The notes below the pieces were generated by a model. It saw nothing but the letters and a program-made list of their open reading frames with translations, was not told the origin of the DNA and made no database searches. Both the position numbers and the translations under genes were made by a program. This document shows positions 1 through 6,814 of a stretch of 9,653 nt of DNA, piece by piece (within the stretch, counting starts at the first letter, position 1; every line of letters starts with the position of its first letter). Origin of the DNA: an uncultured Clostridia bacterium (lineage in GTDB: Bacteria > Bacillota > Clostridia > Lachnospirales > Lachnospiraceae); NCBI GenBank assembly GCA_946405675.1, contig CAMJIC010000086.1:1-9653 (forward strand), given 5' to 3'.

Positions 1-330
1 TTTGCCGGCATTACCTATACGTTGAAGTCAGACCCTTTTGAGCATTATTTCCAGGCGGTGATTTATCTGACATTCACGTTGCTTGGAAAGTTTGCAACTT
101 GTGAAATGCATACATACACAGGGCGTATCGACTGCAAGGTGGAAACAAGGGATTATATTTATCTCTTCGAGTTTAAGCGGGATGGAACGGCTGAAGCTGC
201 CTTAAGGCAGATTGACAGTAAAGACTATGCATTGCCTTTTGCGGCTGACTCCAGAAAGGTGATCAAAGTAGGTGTATCATTTGATTCCGCAGCAAGAAAA
301 CTTGCTGATTGGGCAACATCAGAGTTTTGA
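1..330 (+). CDS. AAA-ATPase/PD-(D/E)XK nuclease protein, C-terminal end only
   Basis: Only the last 109 residues are in the window; the reading frame is open from base 1, so the gene begins upstream. The visible part is a complete PD-(D/E)XK nuclease-like domain of the type found at the C-terminus of AAA-ATPase-like proteins common in Lachnospiraceae and Bacteroidetes. Seen in the fragment: a helix rich in aromatic residues (HYFQAVIYLTFTLLG, about residues 15-29), the strand GRID with D44, then YIYLFEFK with E57 and K59, which gives the D-x12-E-x-K catalytic signature. A following ALRQI...YALPF segment matches the Q-containing helix of the family. The ATPase half that normally precedes it cannot be seen. 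The stop codon at 328-330 is followed at once by the reading frame of another ATPase/nuclease protein. Substrate and biological role of this family are not settled; a nucleic-acid-related or defence-like role is inference. Confidence 0.85.
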   Translation, partial: FAGITYTLKSDPFEHYFQAVIYLTFTLLGKFATCEMHTYTGRIDCKVETRDYIYLFEFKRDGTAEAALRQIDSKDYALPFAADSRKVIKVGVSFDSAARKLADWATSEF

Positions 331-375
331 ATGTCAGAAAAACGATGTTTATGGTTTAGAAGAAAAGAGAGCATC

Positions 376-1965
376 ATGAAAAAGTTCAACACGACGGCGG
401 TGTGCATTCCATCGAAGCATTACATGGTTGACCTCTCCGAGCGGGTGGCGGAGATTAAAAAGATGGTCGATGCCGGGGATTATTTCACTATTAACCGCGC
501 AAGGCAATTTGGGAAGACAACCACAATAGATGCATTGGAAACAGAACTTCGATCATACTACACTGTCCTGAGTCTTGACTTTCAGAAAATCAGCAATGCG
601 AGCTTCCGGACAGAGGAACAATTCGTCAAAGCCTTCTGCCGCCAGGCGATAAGGAAAAAAAGAAAGACGGATATCCCGAAAGATATCGTCGATGCACTTC
701 AGGAAATCGTGAATCGGAAGGATCATCTTGCTGTGATGGATGAGCTTTTCGACATTTTTGATGACTGGTGCTGCATCGCGGAAAAGGCTGTCGTGTTTAT
801 TATTGATGAGATTGATACAGCAGCAAACAATCAGGTTTTTCTGGACTTTCTGGCGCAATTAAGAGCTGGTTATCTGGAACAAAAAAAGGATCCCGAAGAG
901 AAGAGTTTTCAGTCCGTCATTCTTGCAGGTGTGACGGATGTCAGGCATCTTAAATTAAAAATCCGGGAGGAAGACCAGCACAAGGTCAACAGTCCCTGGA
1001 ATATCGCAGCTGATTTTGATATCGATATGAGCCTGTCAGAGTCCGGTATTCAAGGGATGCTGGATGAGTACGAAGCGGATCATCATACAGGGATGGACAC
1101 GTCAGGTATCGCGCATCAGATTCGGGCGTATACAAACGGTTATCCTTTTCTTGTGAGCCGTATCTGCCAGCTGATGGATGAAAATGTAGGAAAGTCGATG
1201 GGAGATCTGTCCAAAGCATGGACCAGGTTCGGCCTTGATGAAGCGATCAGGTTGCTGCTGGCGGAGGACAATACCCTGTTTCAGTCAATCACAGGCAAGC
1301 TGATGAATTATCCGGAGCTGAGAGCTTCGATCCGAAGCATCCTGATGGAAGGTACAAAGCTGACCTATAATGCGCAGCAGGAATCCATTCAGCAGATGCA
1401 GATGTATGGCCTGATCCGAAACGATCATAATTCCGTGAGAATATCCAATCGGATATTTGAAACGATGTTGTATAATCTGTTCCTGTCAGACGAAGAACTC
1501 AAAATCAATGTTTTTGCCCGGGCGGGTGAAATGGCCAGGAATATTTTTGTGACGGAAGGAAAGCTGAATGCGCGTCTGATCCTGGATCGCTTTATCAAAA
1601 CATATCATGAGGTCTGTGGGCCGCTGGAGGACAAGTTCAAAGAAAAGGACGGAAGGGAACAGTTTCTGCTTTACCTGAAGCCAATCATCAACGGGACAGG
1701 GAACTATTACATAGAAGCACAGACCAGGGATCAGAAGAGAACCGATGTGATCATCGATTATCTGGGGCAGCAGTATATTATTGAACTAAAGATCTGGCAC
1801 GGAGAGAGATACAACGCGGAAGGAGAAAAACAGATCAGCGAGTATCTGGAATACTTCGGATTATCCACAGGATATATGCTGAGCTTCAACTTCAATAAGA
1901 AGAAGGAGACAGGAGTGCATCCTGTTATGGTCGGAGATAAGATGATCTATGAAGGAACTGTGTGA
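376..1965 (+). CDS. AAA-like domain ATPase with C-terminal PD-(D/E)XK nuclease domain
   Basis: This is a complete 529-residue protein. The N-terminus (HYMVDLSERVAEIKKMVDAG, residues 15-34) and the degenerate Walker A NRARQFGKTT (residues 40-49; K47, T48, with Arg where the first P-loop Gly normally sits) mark the AAA-like family of the AAA_35 type. Walker B is VVFIIDEID (139-147; D144, E145), and LAGVTDVRHL (183-192) looks like the sensor-1 strand. Residues about 245-375 are helical and probably form the lid plus a winged-helix-like part. The C-terminus (about 440-525) is a PD-(D/E)XK domain: TDVIIDYLGQQYIIELKIW has D457, E470 and K472, and EKQISEYLEYFG follows as the Q-helix. The frame is open from an ATG at 331, but ATG 376 is preferred: it has the purine-rich AGAAAAGAGAG at 361-371, and family members start with MKKF-like residues. 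It follows another ATPase/nuclease gene by 45 nt, so the two may be co-transcribed. Its role is unknown. Confidence 0.88.
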   Translation: MKKFNTTAVCIPSKHYMVDLSERVAEIKKMVDAGDYFTINRARQFGKTTTIDALETELRSYYTVLSLDFQKISNASFRTEEQFVKAFCRQAIRKKRKTDIPKDIVDALQEIVNRKDHLAVMDELFDIFDDWCCIAEKAVVFIIDEIDTAANNQVFLDFLAQLRAGYLEQKKDPEEKSFQSVILAGVTDVRHLKLKIREEDQHKVNSPWNIAADFDIDMSLSESGIQGMLDEYEADHHTGMDTSGIAHQIRAYTNGYPFLVSRICQLMDENVGKSMGDLSKAWTRFGLDEAIRLLLAEDNTLFQSITGKLMNYPELRASIRSILMEGTKLTYNAQQESIQQMQMYGLIRNDHNSVRISNRIFETMLYNLFLSDEELKINVFARAGEMARNIFVTEGKLNARLILDRFIKTYHEVCGPLEDKFKEKDGREQFLLYLKPIINGTGNYYIEAQTRDQKRTDVIIDYLGQQYIIELKIWHGERYNAEGEKQISEYLEYFGLSTGYMLSFNFNKKKETGVHPVMVGDKMIYEGTV

Positions 1966-2057
1966 TATACGCAAAAAGAATTTTTCACATAAGCGCATTT
2001 CAAATCTCTCAAAATCATCTTTTTTCAGGCCCTCTGGTGGTAGGTATGTAAGCATTG

Positions 2058-2064
2058 AAAGGAG
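2058..2064 (+). promoter_or_regulatory. ribosome binding site fixing the cupin start
   Basis: AAAGGAG ends 5 nt before ATG 2070. A TTG at 2055 would extend the frame by five codons, but it overlaps this site and has no site of its own, so ATG 2070 is the start. Confidence 0.75.
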
Positions 2065-2069
2065 CAGTT

Positions 2070-2420
2070 ATGATCAGGAAAGCGGATGAATGCAGGGTTG
2101 AGTATCGGGAGCATATGCGGGATGGTGATGGAACGGTCGAGATGACACATTTCATCCAGGGAGACGCCGAACTGAATGATAAGGGACGGCTGTTTGCGAA
2201 AATCACGCTGAAGAGCGGGTGCAGCATCGGATACCATGTCCACGAGAAGGATTCGGAATTGTTTTATATTCTGAAGGGAACGGCGGAGTATAACGATAAC
2301 GGTCAGATCAGGACGGTTCATGGGGGTGATGTGACGATCTGTCCCGCGGGAACCGGTCACGGGATCGCAAACAGGTCGGATGAGACCGTAGAACTGGTTG
2401 CGGTGATCGTGTATCAGTGA
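2070..2420 (+). CDS. small single-domain cupin protein (Cupin_2 type)
   Basis: A 116-residue cytoplasmic protein consisting of one cupin beta-barrel. Both cupin motifs are complete. Motif 1 is GYHVHEKDSELFYILKG (about residues 54-70), with the two His of HVH and the Glu of SELF as metal ligands. Motif 2 is GDVTICPAGTGHGIAN (about 86-101), with the third His in GTGHGI. A metal-binding site is therefore likely to be intact. Single-domain cupins of this size include isomerases, dioxygenases and sugar- or small-molecule-binding proteins, and nothing here identifies the substrate. The gene stands 104 nt downstream of the ATPase/nuclease gene and 52 nt upstream of a secreted hydrolase, so it could be co-transcribed with the hydrolase. 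No signal peptide is present. Confidence 0.88.
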   Translation: MIRKADECRVEYREHMRDGDGTVEMTHFIQGDAELNDKGRLFAKITLKSGCSIGYHVHEKDSELFYILKGTAEYNDNGQIRTVHGGDVTICPAGTGHGIANRSDETVELVAVIVYQ

Positions 2421-2472
2421 TTAAGGAATGGGGAATAAGTGTGTATGATCGAGCTAAGAGGGAGAGTCATCG

Positions 2473-3960
2473 ATGAAGCATGCATTTTATAAAATACTGT
2501 TTGGGATCGCCCTGTCCGTGTCGGCTGCTCCTGTGGCCTTTGCCCAGGAGGCGATTGTGGTAAATGGTTCATCCCCGCAGCTTTCCATGGAAGAGACTGC
2601 TGCGATGGTGGAGGAGGCCTCGCTGGATTTTTACCGGGATGAGGATCTGAGCCGTGAGCTTGAGGACGAGATCGTCAGGGTAACGGAGGTTGTGCCGGCT
2701 GTGGACTATGCGACCGAGGAGCGGGAATTCTATGTCCTGACGCATGACGGGATGTCGATGCGTTTTTTCATGGAGGTCATAGGGGAACCGGGGGAGGATG
2801 GCCGGTACCCGCTTTTCATTACGCTCCATGGTGGCGGAGGGGGTCCTGCCGAGGGGAATAACGACCAATGGATCGATATGTTCAATTATTACAGGGAGGC
2901 GGTCGATAGCGGGATCTACGTCGCCTGCAGGGGGATCACGGATACCTGGGATCTGCATTTCCAGGAGGATTCCTACCCGTTGTATGACCGTTTGATCGAG
3001 GCGATGTGCGTGAATTACGGGGCATCCCCGGACCAGGTGTACCTGCTTGGTTTTTCCGCGGGCGGGGACGGAGTCTATCAGATCGCGCCGAGGCTTGCGG
3101 ATCGGTTTGCTGCCGTCAATATGTCCTCCGGCCATCCCAATGGCGTACAGCTGTGGAACATGGCCAATTGCCCCATCAGCCTGCAGGCAGGCATCAGGGA
3201 CTATTACGATGAAGGGGTTCTTCGCAGTGTGCGTGCCGCGCAGTTTGAGGAGACGCTGTCGGGATATCATGAGAAGCTTGGATCCGGATACGAGCATAAG
3301 GTATGGATCCATGTCCCGGAAGGCCATAATTACACGGACAGTGAAGATAGTCTGTCTCTGGTTCTGAAGGATCCGGAAGACTTCGCCAGGCGGGCGGAGC
3401 CCGAGCATATGCTTGACACATTCCTGGACGTAATGGAAGAATGCGGGATGGAGAGGGATGTGTCGGAGCTTTCCTATTTCTATCCGGGAAGCGACGAGGC
3501 CTTTGACAGCGGGATCCTGGAGGCAGTGACGAAGAAGCTGGGCCTGGAGGTTGTGGAAGAGAATACGAACGCGGTCCGCTATGTGACACAGTTTGTCCGT
3601 GACCCCGCGCCCGAACAGATTGTCTGGGATCTTGGAACCAGGGCGAAGAAAAGGGAAAAGGACAGCTTCTATTGGCTGGAAGCACAGCCGGATACGGATC
3701 AGGGCATCATCGTTGCCTCGGTGGACCGGGACACGAATACCATTACGGTGGAACCGGATGAAAATGTGAACGGCGATTTCGCGATCCTGTTCCATCCGGC
3801 ATTGGTGGATGTCTCAAAGCCGGTCACCATTCAGACACCGGAGGGGGAATACACGGTGCAGGTGTCGCCATCCGAAGAATTCCTGAGGGAATCGATCCTG
3901 GAGAATGGGGATCCGGAGCTTGCCTGCGTGGGAAAGATTCTGTATAGCGATTTACAATGA
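2473..3960 (+). CDS. secreted alpha/beta hydrolase (esterase/depolymerase-like) with C-terminal beta domain
   Basis: A 495-residue exported serine hydrolase. The N-terminus has a Sec signal peptide (MKHAFYKILF, then a hydrophobic core) with a predicted cut after AFA (residue 24). There is no lipobox Cys, so the product is probably released or loosely wall-associated. Residues about 84-300 are an alpha/beta hydrolase domain: LFITLHGGGGG (114-124) forms the oxyanion region, GFSAGG (193-198) the nucleophile elbow with S195, and PEGHNYTD (282-289) carries the likely catalytic H285. D243 or D246 in AGIRDYYDEG may be the acid. It resembles PHB-depolymerase and prolyl-oligopeptidase-like esterases. 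Residues about 365-468, with PEQIVWDLGTRA, FYWLEA and LVDVSKPVTI, recall a C-terminal beta domain that I associate with such hydrolases in other phyla; this is from memory. Upstream, AGAGGGAGAG provides the ribosome binding site. The substrate is unknown. Confidence 0.85.
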   Translation: MKHAFYKILFGIALSVSAAPVAFAQEAIVVNGSSPQLSMEETAAMVEEASLDFYRDEDLSRELEDEIVRVTEVVPAVDYATEEREFYVLTHDGMSMRFFMEVIGEPGEDGRYPLFITLHGGGGGPAEGNNDQWIDMFNYYREAVDSGIYVACRGITDTWDLHFQEDSYPLYDRLIEAMCVNYGASPDQVYLLGFSAGGDGVYQIAPRLADRFAAVNMSSGHPNGVQLWNMANCPISLQAGIRDYYDEGVLRSVRAAQFEETLSGYHEKLGSGYEHKVWIHVPEGHNYTDSEDSLSLVLKDPEDFARRAEPEHMLDTFLDVMEECGMERDVSELSYFYPGSDEAFDSGILEAVTKKLGLEVVEENTNAVRYVTQFVRDPAPEQIVWDLGTRAKKREKDSFYWLEAQPDTDQGIIVASVDRDTNTITVEPDENVNGDFAILFHPALVDVSKPVTIQTPEGEYTVQVSPSEEFLRESILENGDPELACVGKILYSDLQ

Positions 3961-3975
3961 GATTTACGATGAATG

Positions 3976-4012
3976 GTAACTGTTCAGGAACGGCTCTGCC
4001 CTGAACAGTTAC
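3976..4012. repeat. perfect 13-bp palindromic hairpin, CTGTTCAG repeat copy 1
   Basis: The left arm gtaactgttcagg (3976-3988) is exactly complementary to cctgaacagttac (4000-4012), with an 11-nt loop. It begins 15 nt after the hydrolase stop and ends 8 nt before the ribosome binding site of the alcohol dehydrogenase. No T-run follows it on the + strand, so it is not a textbook intrinsic terminator, though it could still reduce read-through or protect the 3' end of the hydrolase mRNA. Related copies lie at 5318-5334 and 6815-6848. Confidence 0.9.
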
Positions 4013-4020
4013 GCATCGGG

Positions 4021-4032
4021 GAGAGGAGGAGG
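4021..4032 (+). promoter_or_regulatory. strong ribosome binding site for a GTG start
   Basis: GAGAGGAGGAGG ends 5 nt before GTG 4038. It supports the GTG as the start of the alcohol dehydrogenase, because the next in-frame ATG (residue 6) would be spaced too far away. Confidence 0.7.
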
Positions 4033-4037
4033 CTGCT

Positions 4038-5168
4038 GTGGCTGGTTTTTATATGCCTGTTAAGGTGTTTGCGGAAGCGGAAGCTGTGCAAAGGCATGCG
4101 CCTGCGCTTTCCGTTTTTGGAAGGAATGCTCTGATCGTGACCGGGCGTCATTCTTCCCGCGCGAACGGGGCGCTTGACGATGTATTGCGTGCACTGCGCC
4201 AGTGCGGCATTTCTTATGCGGTATTTGACCGTGTGGAGGAGAATCCGTCTGTTTCCACCGTTATGGAGGCCAGGGACTATGGGTTGGGGCAGGGGGCTGA
4301 TTTTGTCATTGGGATCGGCGGCGGCTCTCCTTTGGATGCTGCCAAGGCGGTCGCTCTGATGATGCGTCATCCGGAGCGTGATCGGTCTTATCTCTACCTG
4401 AATCCGGAGCAGGGAAATTCAGGGCATGAAAATGGGAGTGAACATCTGCCTGTGGTTGCCGTTCCCACAACGGGCGGGACAGGGTCTGAGGCGACGGGGG
4501 TGAGCGTCCTTACCGATCCGGTCAGGCAGGTGAAGAAATCCATCCCGTACAGGATTTTCCCCGCACTGGCCCTGGTTGACGGCAAGTACCTTCGGTCTGC
4601 TCCGGACAATGTGCTTGCATGCACCGCATTTGATGCGCTGACCCATCTCATAGAATCCTGGCTCAATTCAAAAGCTGACAGCTTCAGCCGTATGCTGGCG
4701 GGCAGCGGCCTCAGGCAGTGGGCGTTGTCTTTGCCTGTCTTTCGCGGGAAAACGCCGGACGATTCCGATTACACCAATATGATGTGCGCGTCTGCGATGG
4801 CCGGTATGGCAATCGCGCAGACGGGGACCTCGATTCCCCATGGCCTCAGCTATCCGCTGACAGTCAGGCTGGGGATCCCCCACGGAAAGGCTGTCTCCTG
4901 TTTTATGGCTGGTTACCTGATGGCGGCTCCGGCTGATCTGCGCATGTACCTGCTGAAGGAAGCCGGATTTTCCGATATACAGGATTTTCAGAATGTATTG
5001 CATGACGCCTGCGGTGAGGTGCAGGCTGATCCGGCTTTGCTGAAGGCTGTCCTGGAAGAAGCGGAGGAAGGAATTGCATCCAACAGCGCAAAGATGAAAG
5101 CTGCTCCATTTCCTGTGGACCGTGACATCCTTCACCGGATCGTATGGTATGAATTCTGGAGACGATGA
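4038..5168 (+). CDS. iron-containing alcohol dehydrogenase
   Basis: A 376-residue protein, about the usual length of group III Fe-dependent alcohol dehydrogenases, which interconvert alcohols and aldehydes or ketones with NAD(P)H in the cytoplasm. The N-terminal Rossmann-like half carries the dinucleotide motif VIGIGGGSPLDAAKA (about 90-104) and PTTGGTGSEAT (143-153). The helical half holds the four expected metal ligands: D199 and H203 in FDALTHLIE, H268 in TSIPHGLSYPL and H282 in GIPHGKAV. All are present, so the enzyme should be active. Substrate (butanol, propanediol, lactaldehyde or other) cannot be read from the sequence. It is separated from the upstream hydrolase by a hairpin repeat and ends next to the decayed start of a DUF1848 gene on the opposite strand. 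The last few residues (WYEFWRR) are unusual for the family, so the extreme C-terminus may have been altered at that junction; this is inference. Confidence 0.93.
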   Translation: MAGFYMPVKVFAEAEAVQRHAPALSVFGRNALIVTGRHSSRANGALDDVLRALRQCGISYAVFDRVEENPSVSTVMEARDYGLGQGADFVIGIGGGSPLDAAKAVALMMRHPERDRSYLYLNPEQGNSGHENGSEHLPVVAVPTTGGTGSEATGVSVLTDPVRQVKKSIPYRIFPALALVDGKYLRSAPDNVLACTAFDALTHLIESWLNSKADSFSRMLAGSGLRQWALSLPVFRGKTPDDSDYTNMMCASAMAGMAIAQTGTSIPHGLSYPLTVRLGIPHGKAVSCFMAGYLMAAPADLRMYLLKEAGFSDIQDFQNVLHDACGEVQADPALLKAVLEEAEEGIASNSAKMKAAPFPVDRDILHRIVWYEFWRR

Positions 5169-5176
5169 TAAAGCTA

Positions 5177-5225
5177 CTACGAATAAAAGGCGAATGTCTG
5201 TCCTGTATCCGGTTTGAATGATCAT
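5177..5225 (-). pseudogene. 5' remnant of a DUF1848 family gene
   Basis: Read on the - strand, ATG 5225 is preceded by a consensus ribosome binding site AAAGGAGG (5241-5234, spacing 8 nt). The first eleven codons give MIIQTGYRTDI, which I recognise as the conserved N-terminus of DUF1848 proteins, usually continuing R-T-D-I-P-A-F-Y-S-E-W. Here the bases after the Ile codon are C GCC TTT TAT TCG TAG TAG. Shifting frame by one base gives A-F-Y-S and then two stops, as if two bases were lost at the Pro codon and the Glu and Trp codons became TAG. Only the start of the gene is left; the rest is replaced by the alcohol dehydrogenase end. The original frame stays open through the antisense of that gene, but this is a coincidental frame and not a 185-residue protein. 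The family match is from memory and needs a search. Confidence 0.65.
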
Positions 5226-5317
5226 GAGGAATGCCTCCTTTCGCAGCGTTCAGCTGCAGGTGATTCATATGCATGAAAATGTTACCACATTGGCAGGGTA
5301 TTATGTTATGTTATTGG

Positions 5318-5334
5318 GTAACTGTTCAGAACAG
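5318..5334. repeat. CTGTTCAG repeat copy 2, collapsed palindrome
   Basis: The 12 bases gtaactgttcag (5318-5329) are identical to the left arm of the copy at 3976. They run straight into aacag, so the hairpin loop is missing and the core becomes ctgttc-a-gaacag with a single central base. It lies between two divergent gene remnants. The preceding stretch has a further 6-bp inverted pair, gttacc (5281-5286) and ggtaac (5317-5322). It could be a deletion product of the full hairpin or an operator-like site. Confidence 0.65.
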
Positions 5335-5378
5335 GTTTTGAAAAGCTGCCAGGTCTGAAAAATGGAATGGAGATGATC

Positions 5379-5510
5379 ATGAAACTTGACTTTACCGACT
5401 TTCTCTATGCGATGTCATTTGCGCTGGATGCGGTTGAGCATGAATTTACAGGCGCAACTGCAGAGCATGGAAAGAGGGTTGCGTGGCTGTTTGTTCCCTG
5501 TTCGGTTTAA
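5379..5510 (+). pseudogene. 5' remnant of an HD-domain (HD-GYP-like) phosphohydrolase gene
   Basis: A 43-codon frame starts at ATG 5379 with GGAG at 5369-5372 (spacing 6 nt) and stops at TAA 5508-5510. The product contains FLYAMSFALDAVEHEFTG followed by EHGKRVAWL. I recognise this as the N-terminal helix and first metal-ligand helix (His of HGKRVA) of HD/HD-GYP-type hydrolases found in Lachnospiraceae. Those proteins normally continue for several hundred residues with the HD doublet; here the similarity stops at about residue 37 and no HD motif follows. The fragment cannot form a working domain. It is therefore read as a truncated gene start. A recently evolved small protein is an alternative, since the start signal is intact. 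The family match is from memory. Confidence 0.6.
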
Positions 5511-5599
5511 GAGGGTCTGATTCATTATGCTTGCTTTGAATGATCTGAAAAATTCTGAAGAAAAAGAAAAGCGGAAGGTGCGGGGAGGGAAGTTAGAGG

Positions 5600-6802
5600 A
5601 TGTTTGATTTTACGACGATTTATGACCGGCACGGGCGGGATGCCCTGGCGGTGGACGGGATCGGCATGCCGGGCGGCTTCGCGCCGGCGGCTCCGGATCC
5701 GGGGGTTGATGTAATTCCCATGTGGGTTGCGGACATGAATTTTGCGACTGCGCCGGCGATCATACGGAAGCTGGAAGAAAGGATCTCCCATCCGTTGTTT
5801 GGGTATTATGAGATCACGGATGATTATTACAACGCGGTCATCCGCTGGCAGCAGGAGCGCAACGGCGTACAGGACCTGACGAGGGAATGTATCGGCTATG
5901 AGAACGGTGTGCTGGGAGGCGTCGCGACGGCGCTTTCCGTATTCTGCTCACGAGGTGACAGTGTGCTGGTGCATTCCCCGACTTACGTAGGATTCACATC
6001 CGTCCTGGAGAACAATGGATACAGGATCATTCACAGTCCTCTTGTGCAGGATGGGGATGGAGTCTGGAGGATGGATTATGCCGACATGGAGGAGCGGATC
6101 CGCAGGGAGCACATCCACGCCGCAATCTTCTGCTCGCCGCATAATCCCTGCGGGAGAGTCTGGACCATGGACGAGCTGAAAGAGGCATACCGGCTGTTTG
6201 AGAAGTATGATGTGAAGGTGATCAGTGATGAGATCTGGTCAGACCTGGTGCTGGAAGGGCACCGGCATATTCCGTCCCAGAGCGTGAGCGCAGATGCCCG
6301 CAGCCGCACGGTAGCTCTTTATGCGCCATCGAAGACTTTCAACCTTGCCGGACTGATCGGGAGCTATCATGTGATTTATGATCCGACGCTCCGGGACCGG
6401 ATTCGGAAGGAGTCATCCCTTGGACATTATAACGCTATGAATGTGCTTTCCATGCATGCGTTGACCGGCGCATACAGCCCGGAAGGAGAGGCCTGGCTGG
6501 AAGAGCTTCGTCAGGTCCTTACGGAAAATGTCAGGTATGCAGTCGGCTATATCCGGTCTCATTTCCAGGGGGTATCGGTATCCATGCCAGAGGGAACGTA
6601 CATGCTGTTTGCGGACTGTACACAGTGGTGCGCGGCGCATGGCTGCACCCTGAAGGAGCTGGAGGAGAAGATCTGGCGGGTCGGCGTTGCTGTCCAGGAT
6701 GGAGCAATGTTTCACGGCTCCTGCCATCTGCGTATGAACCTGGCGCTTCCCCGCAGCAGGGTGGAGGAAGCGATGGACAGACTGGCACGGTATGTATTTT
6801 GA
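5600..6802 (+). CDS. MalY/PatB family PLP-dependent aminotransferase / cystathionine beta-lyase
   Basis: A 400-residue fold-type I PLP enzyme, full length for the MalY/PatB group, which cleaves C-S bonds in cystathionine or cysteine to give pyruvate, ammonia and a thiol, or acts as an aminotransferase. The N-terminus shows the group's IPMWVADMNFATAP (39-52) and HPLFGYYE (64-71). Cofactor residues are all present: SPTYVGF (126-132, stacking Y129), SPHNPCGRVW (179-188, N182), ISDEIWSDL (208-216, D210) and APSKTFNLAGL (242-252) with the Schiff-base lysine K245. LRMNLALP (377-384) holds R378, which binds the substrate carboxylate. GGAGG at 5584-5588 lies 11 nt before ATG 5600, with a closer AGAGG just before the start; the spacing is not ideal, but family alignment supports this start. 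The 3' end is followed by a hairpin repeat. Whether lyase or transaminase activity dominates cannot be told. In E. coli and B. subtilis the relatives are malY and patB, but orthology is not established. Confidence 0.92.
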   Translation: MFDFTTIYDRHGRDALAVDGIGMPGGFAPAAPDPGVDVIPMWVADMNFATAPAIIRKLEERISHPLFGYYEITDDYYNAVIRWQQERNGVQDLTRECIGYENGVLGGVATALSVFCSRGDSVLVHSPTYVGFTSVLENNGYRIIHSPLVQDGDGVWRMDYADMEERIRREHIHAAIFCSPHNPCGRVWTMDELKEAYRLFEKYDVKVISDEIWSDLVLEGHRHIPSQSVSADARSRTVALYAPSKTFNLAGLIGSYHVIYDPTLRDRIRKESSLGHYNAMNVLSMHALTGAYSPEGEAWLEELRQVLTENVRYAVGYIRSHFQGVSVSMPEGTYMLFADCTQWCAAHGCTLKELEEKIWRVGVAVQDGAMFHGSCHLRMNLALPRSRVEEAMDRLARYVF

Positions 6803-6814
6803 AGGAAAAACGGA

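Noticed and set aside
331..375. ATG 331 as the start of the second ATPase/nuclease protein.
   Set aside because: No ribosome binding site precedes it, the extra fifteen residues do not fit the family, and ATG 376 has a purine-rich site and a family-like N-terminus.
1974..1986. The A-run/T-run pair after the ATPase/nuclease gene as an intrinsic terminator.
   Set aside because: The stem would be only A-T pairs with a minimal loop, too weak to terminate; no other hairpin was seen in 1966-2054.
2569..3795. A 408-codon open frame on the - strand opposite the hydrolase gene.
   Set aside because: It is a shadow of a GC-biased gene: no ribosome binding site, no recognisable domain, very rich in Arg, His, Pro and Ile, and the + strand frame has a signal peptide and catalytic motifs.
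4668..5225. A 185-codon frame on the - strand starting at ATG 5225 with a strong ribosome binding site, as a complete gene.
   Set aside because: Only the first eleven residues look real (DUF1848 start). The remainder is antisense to the well-supported alcohol dehydrogenase, so it is better read as a gene remnant.
5219..5381. Recurrent TGATCATG strings near start codons (5219, 5374 and also 7621) as a regulatory repeat.
   Set aside because: TGATCA is a short palindrome expected by chance, and the flanking sequences do not match each other.
5527..5607. A 26-codon frame (starting MLALNDLKNSEEK) before the aminotransferase.
   Set aside because: It has no ribosome binding site and no recognisable similarity, and it overlaps the aminotransferase start; low-complexity Lys/Glu content comes from the purine-rich leader.
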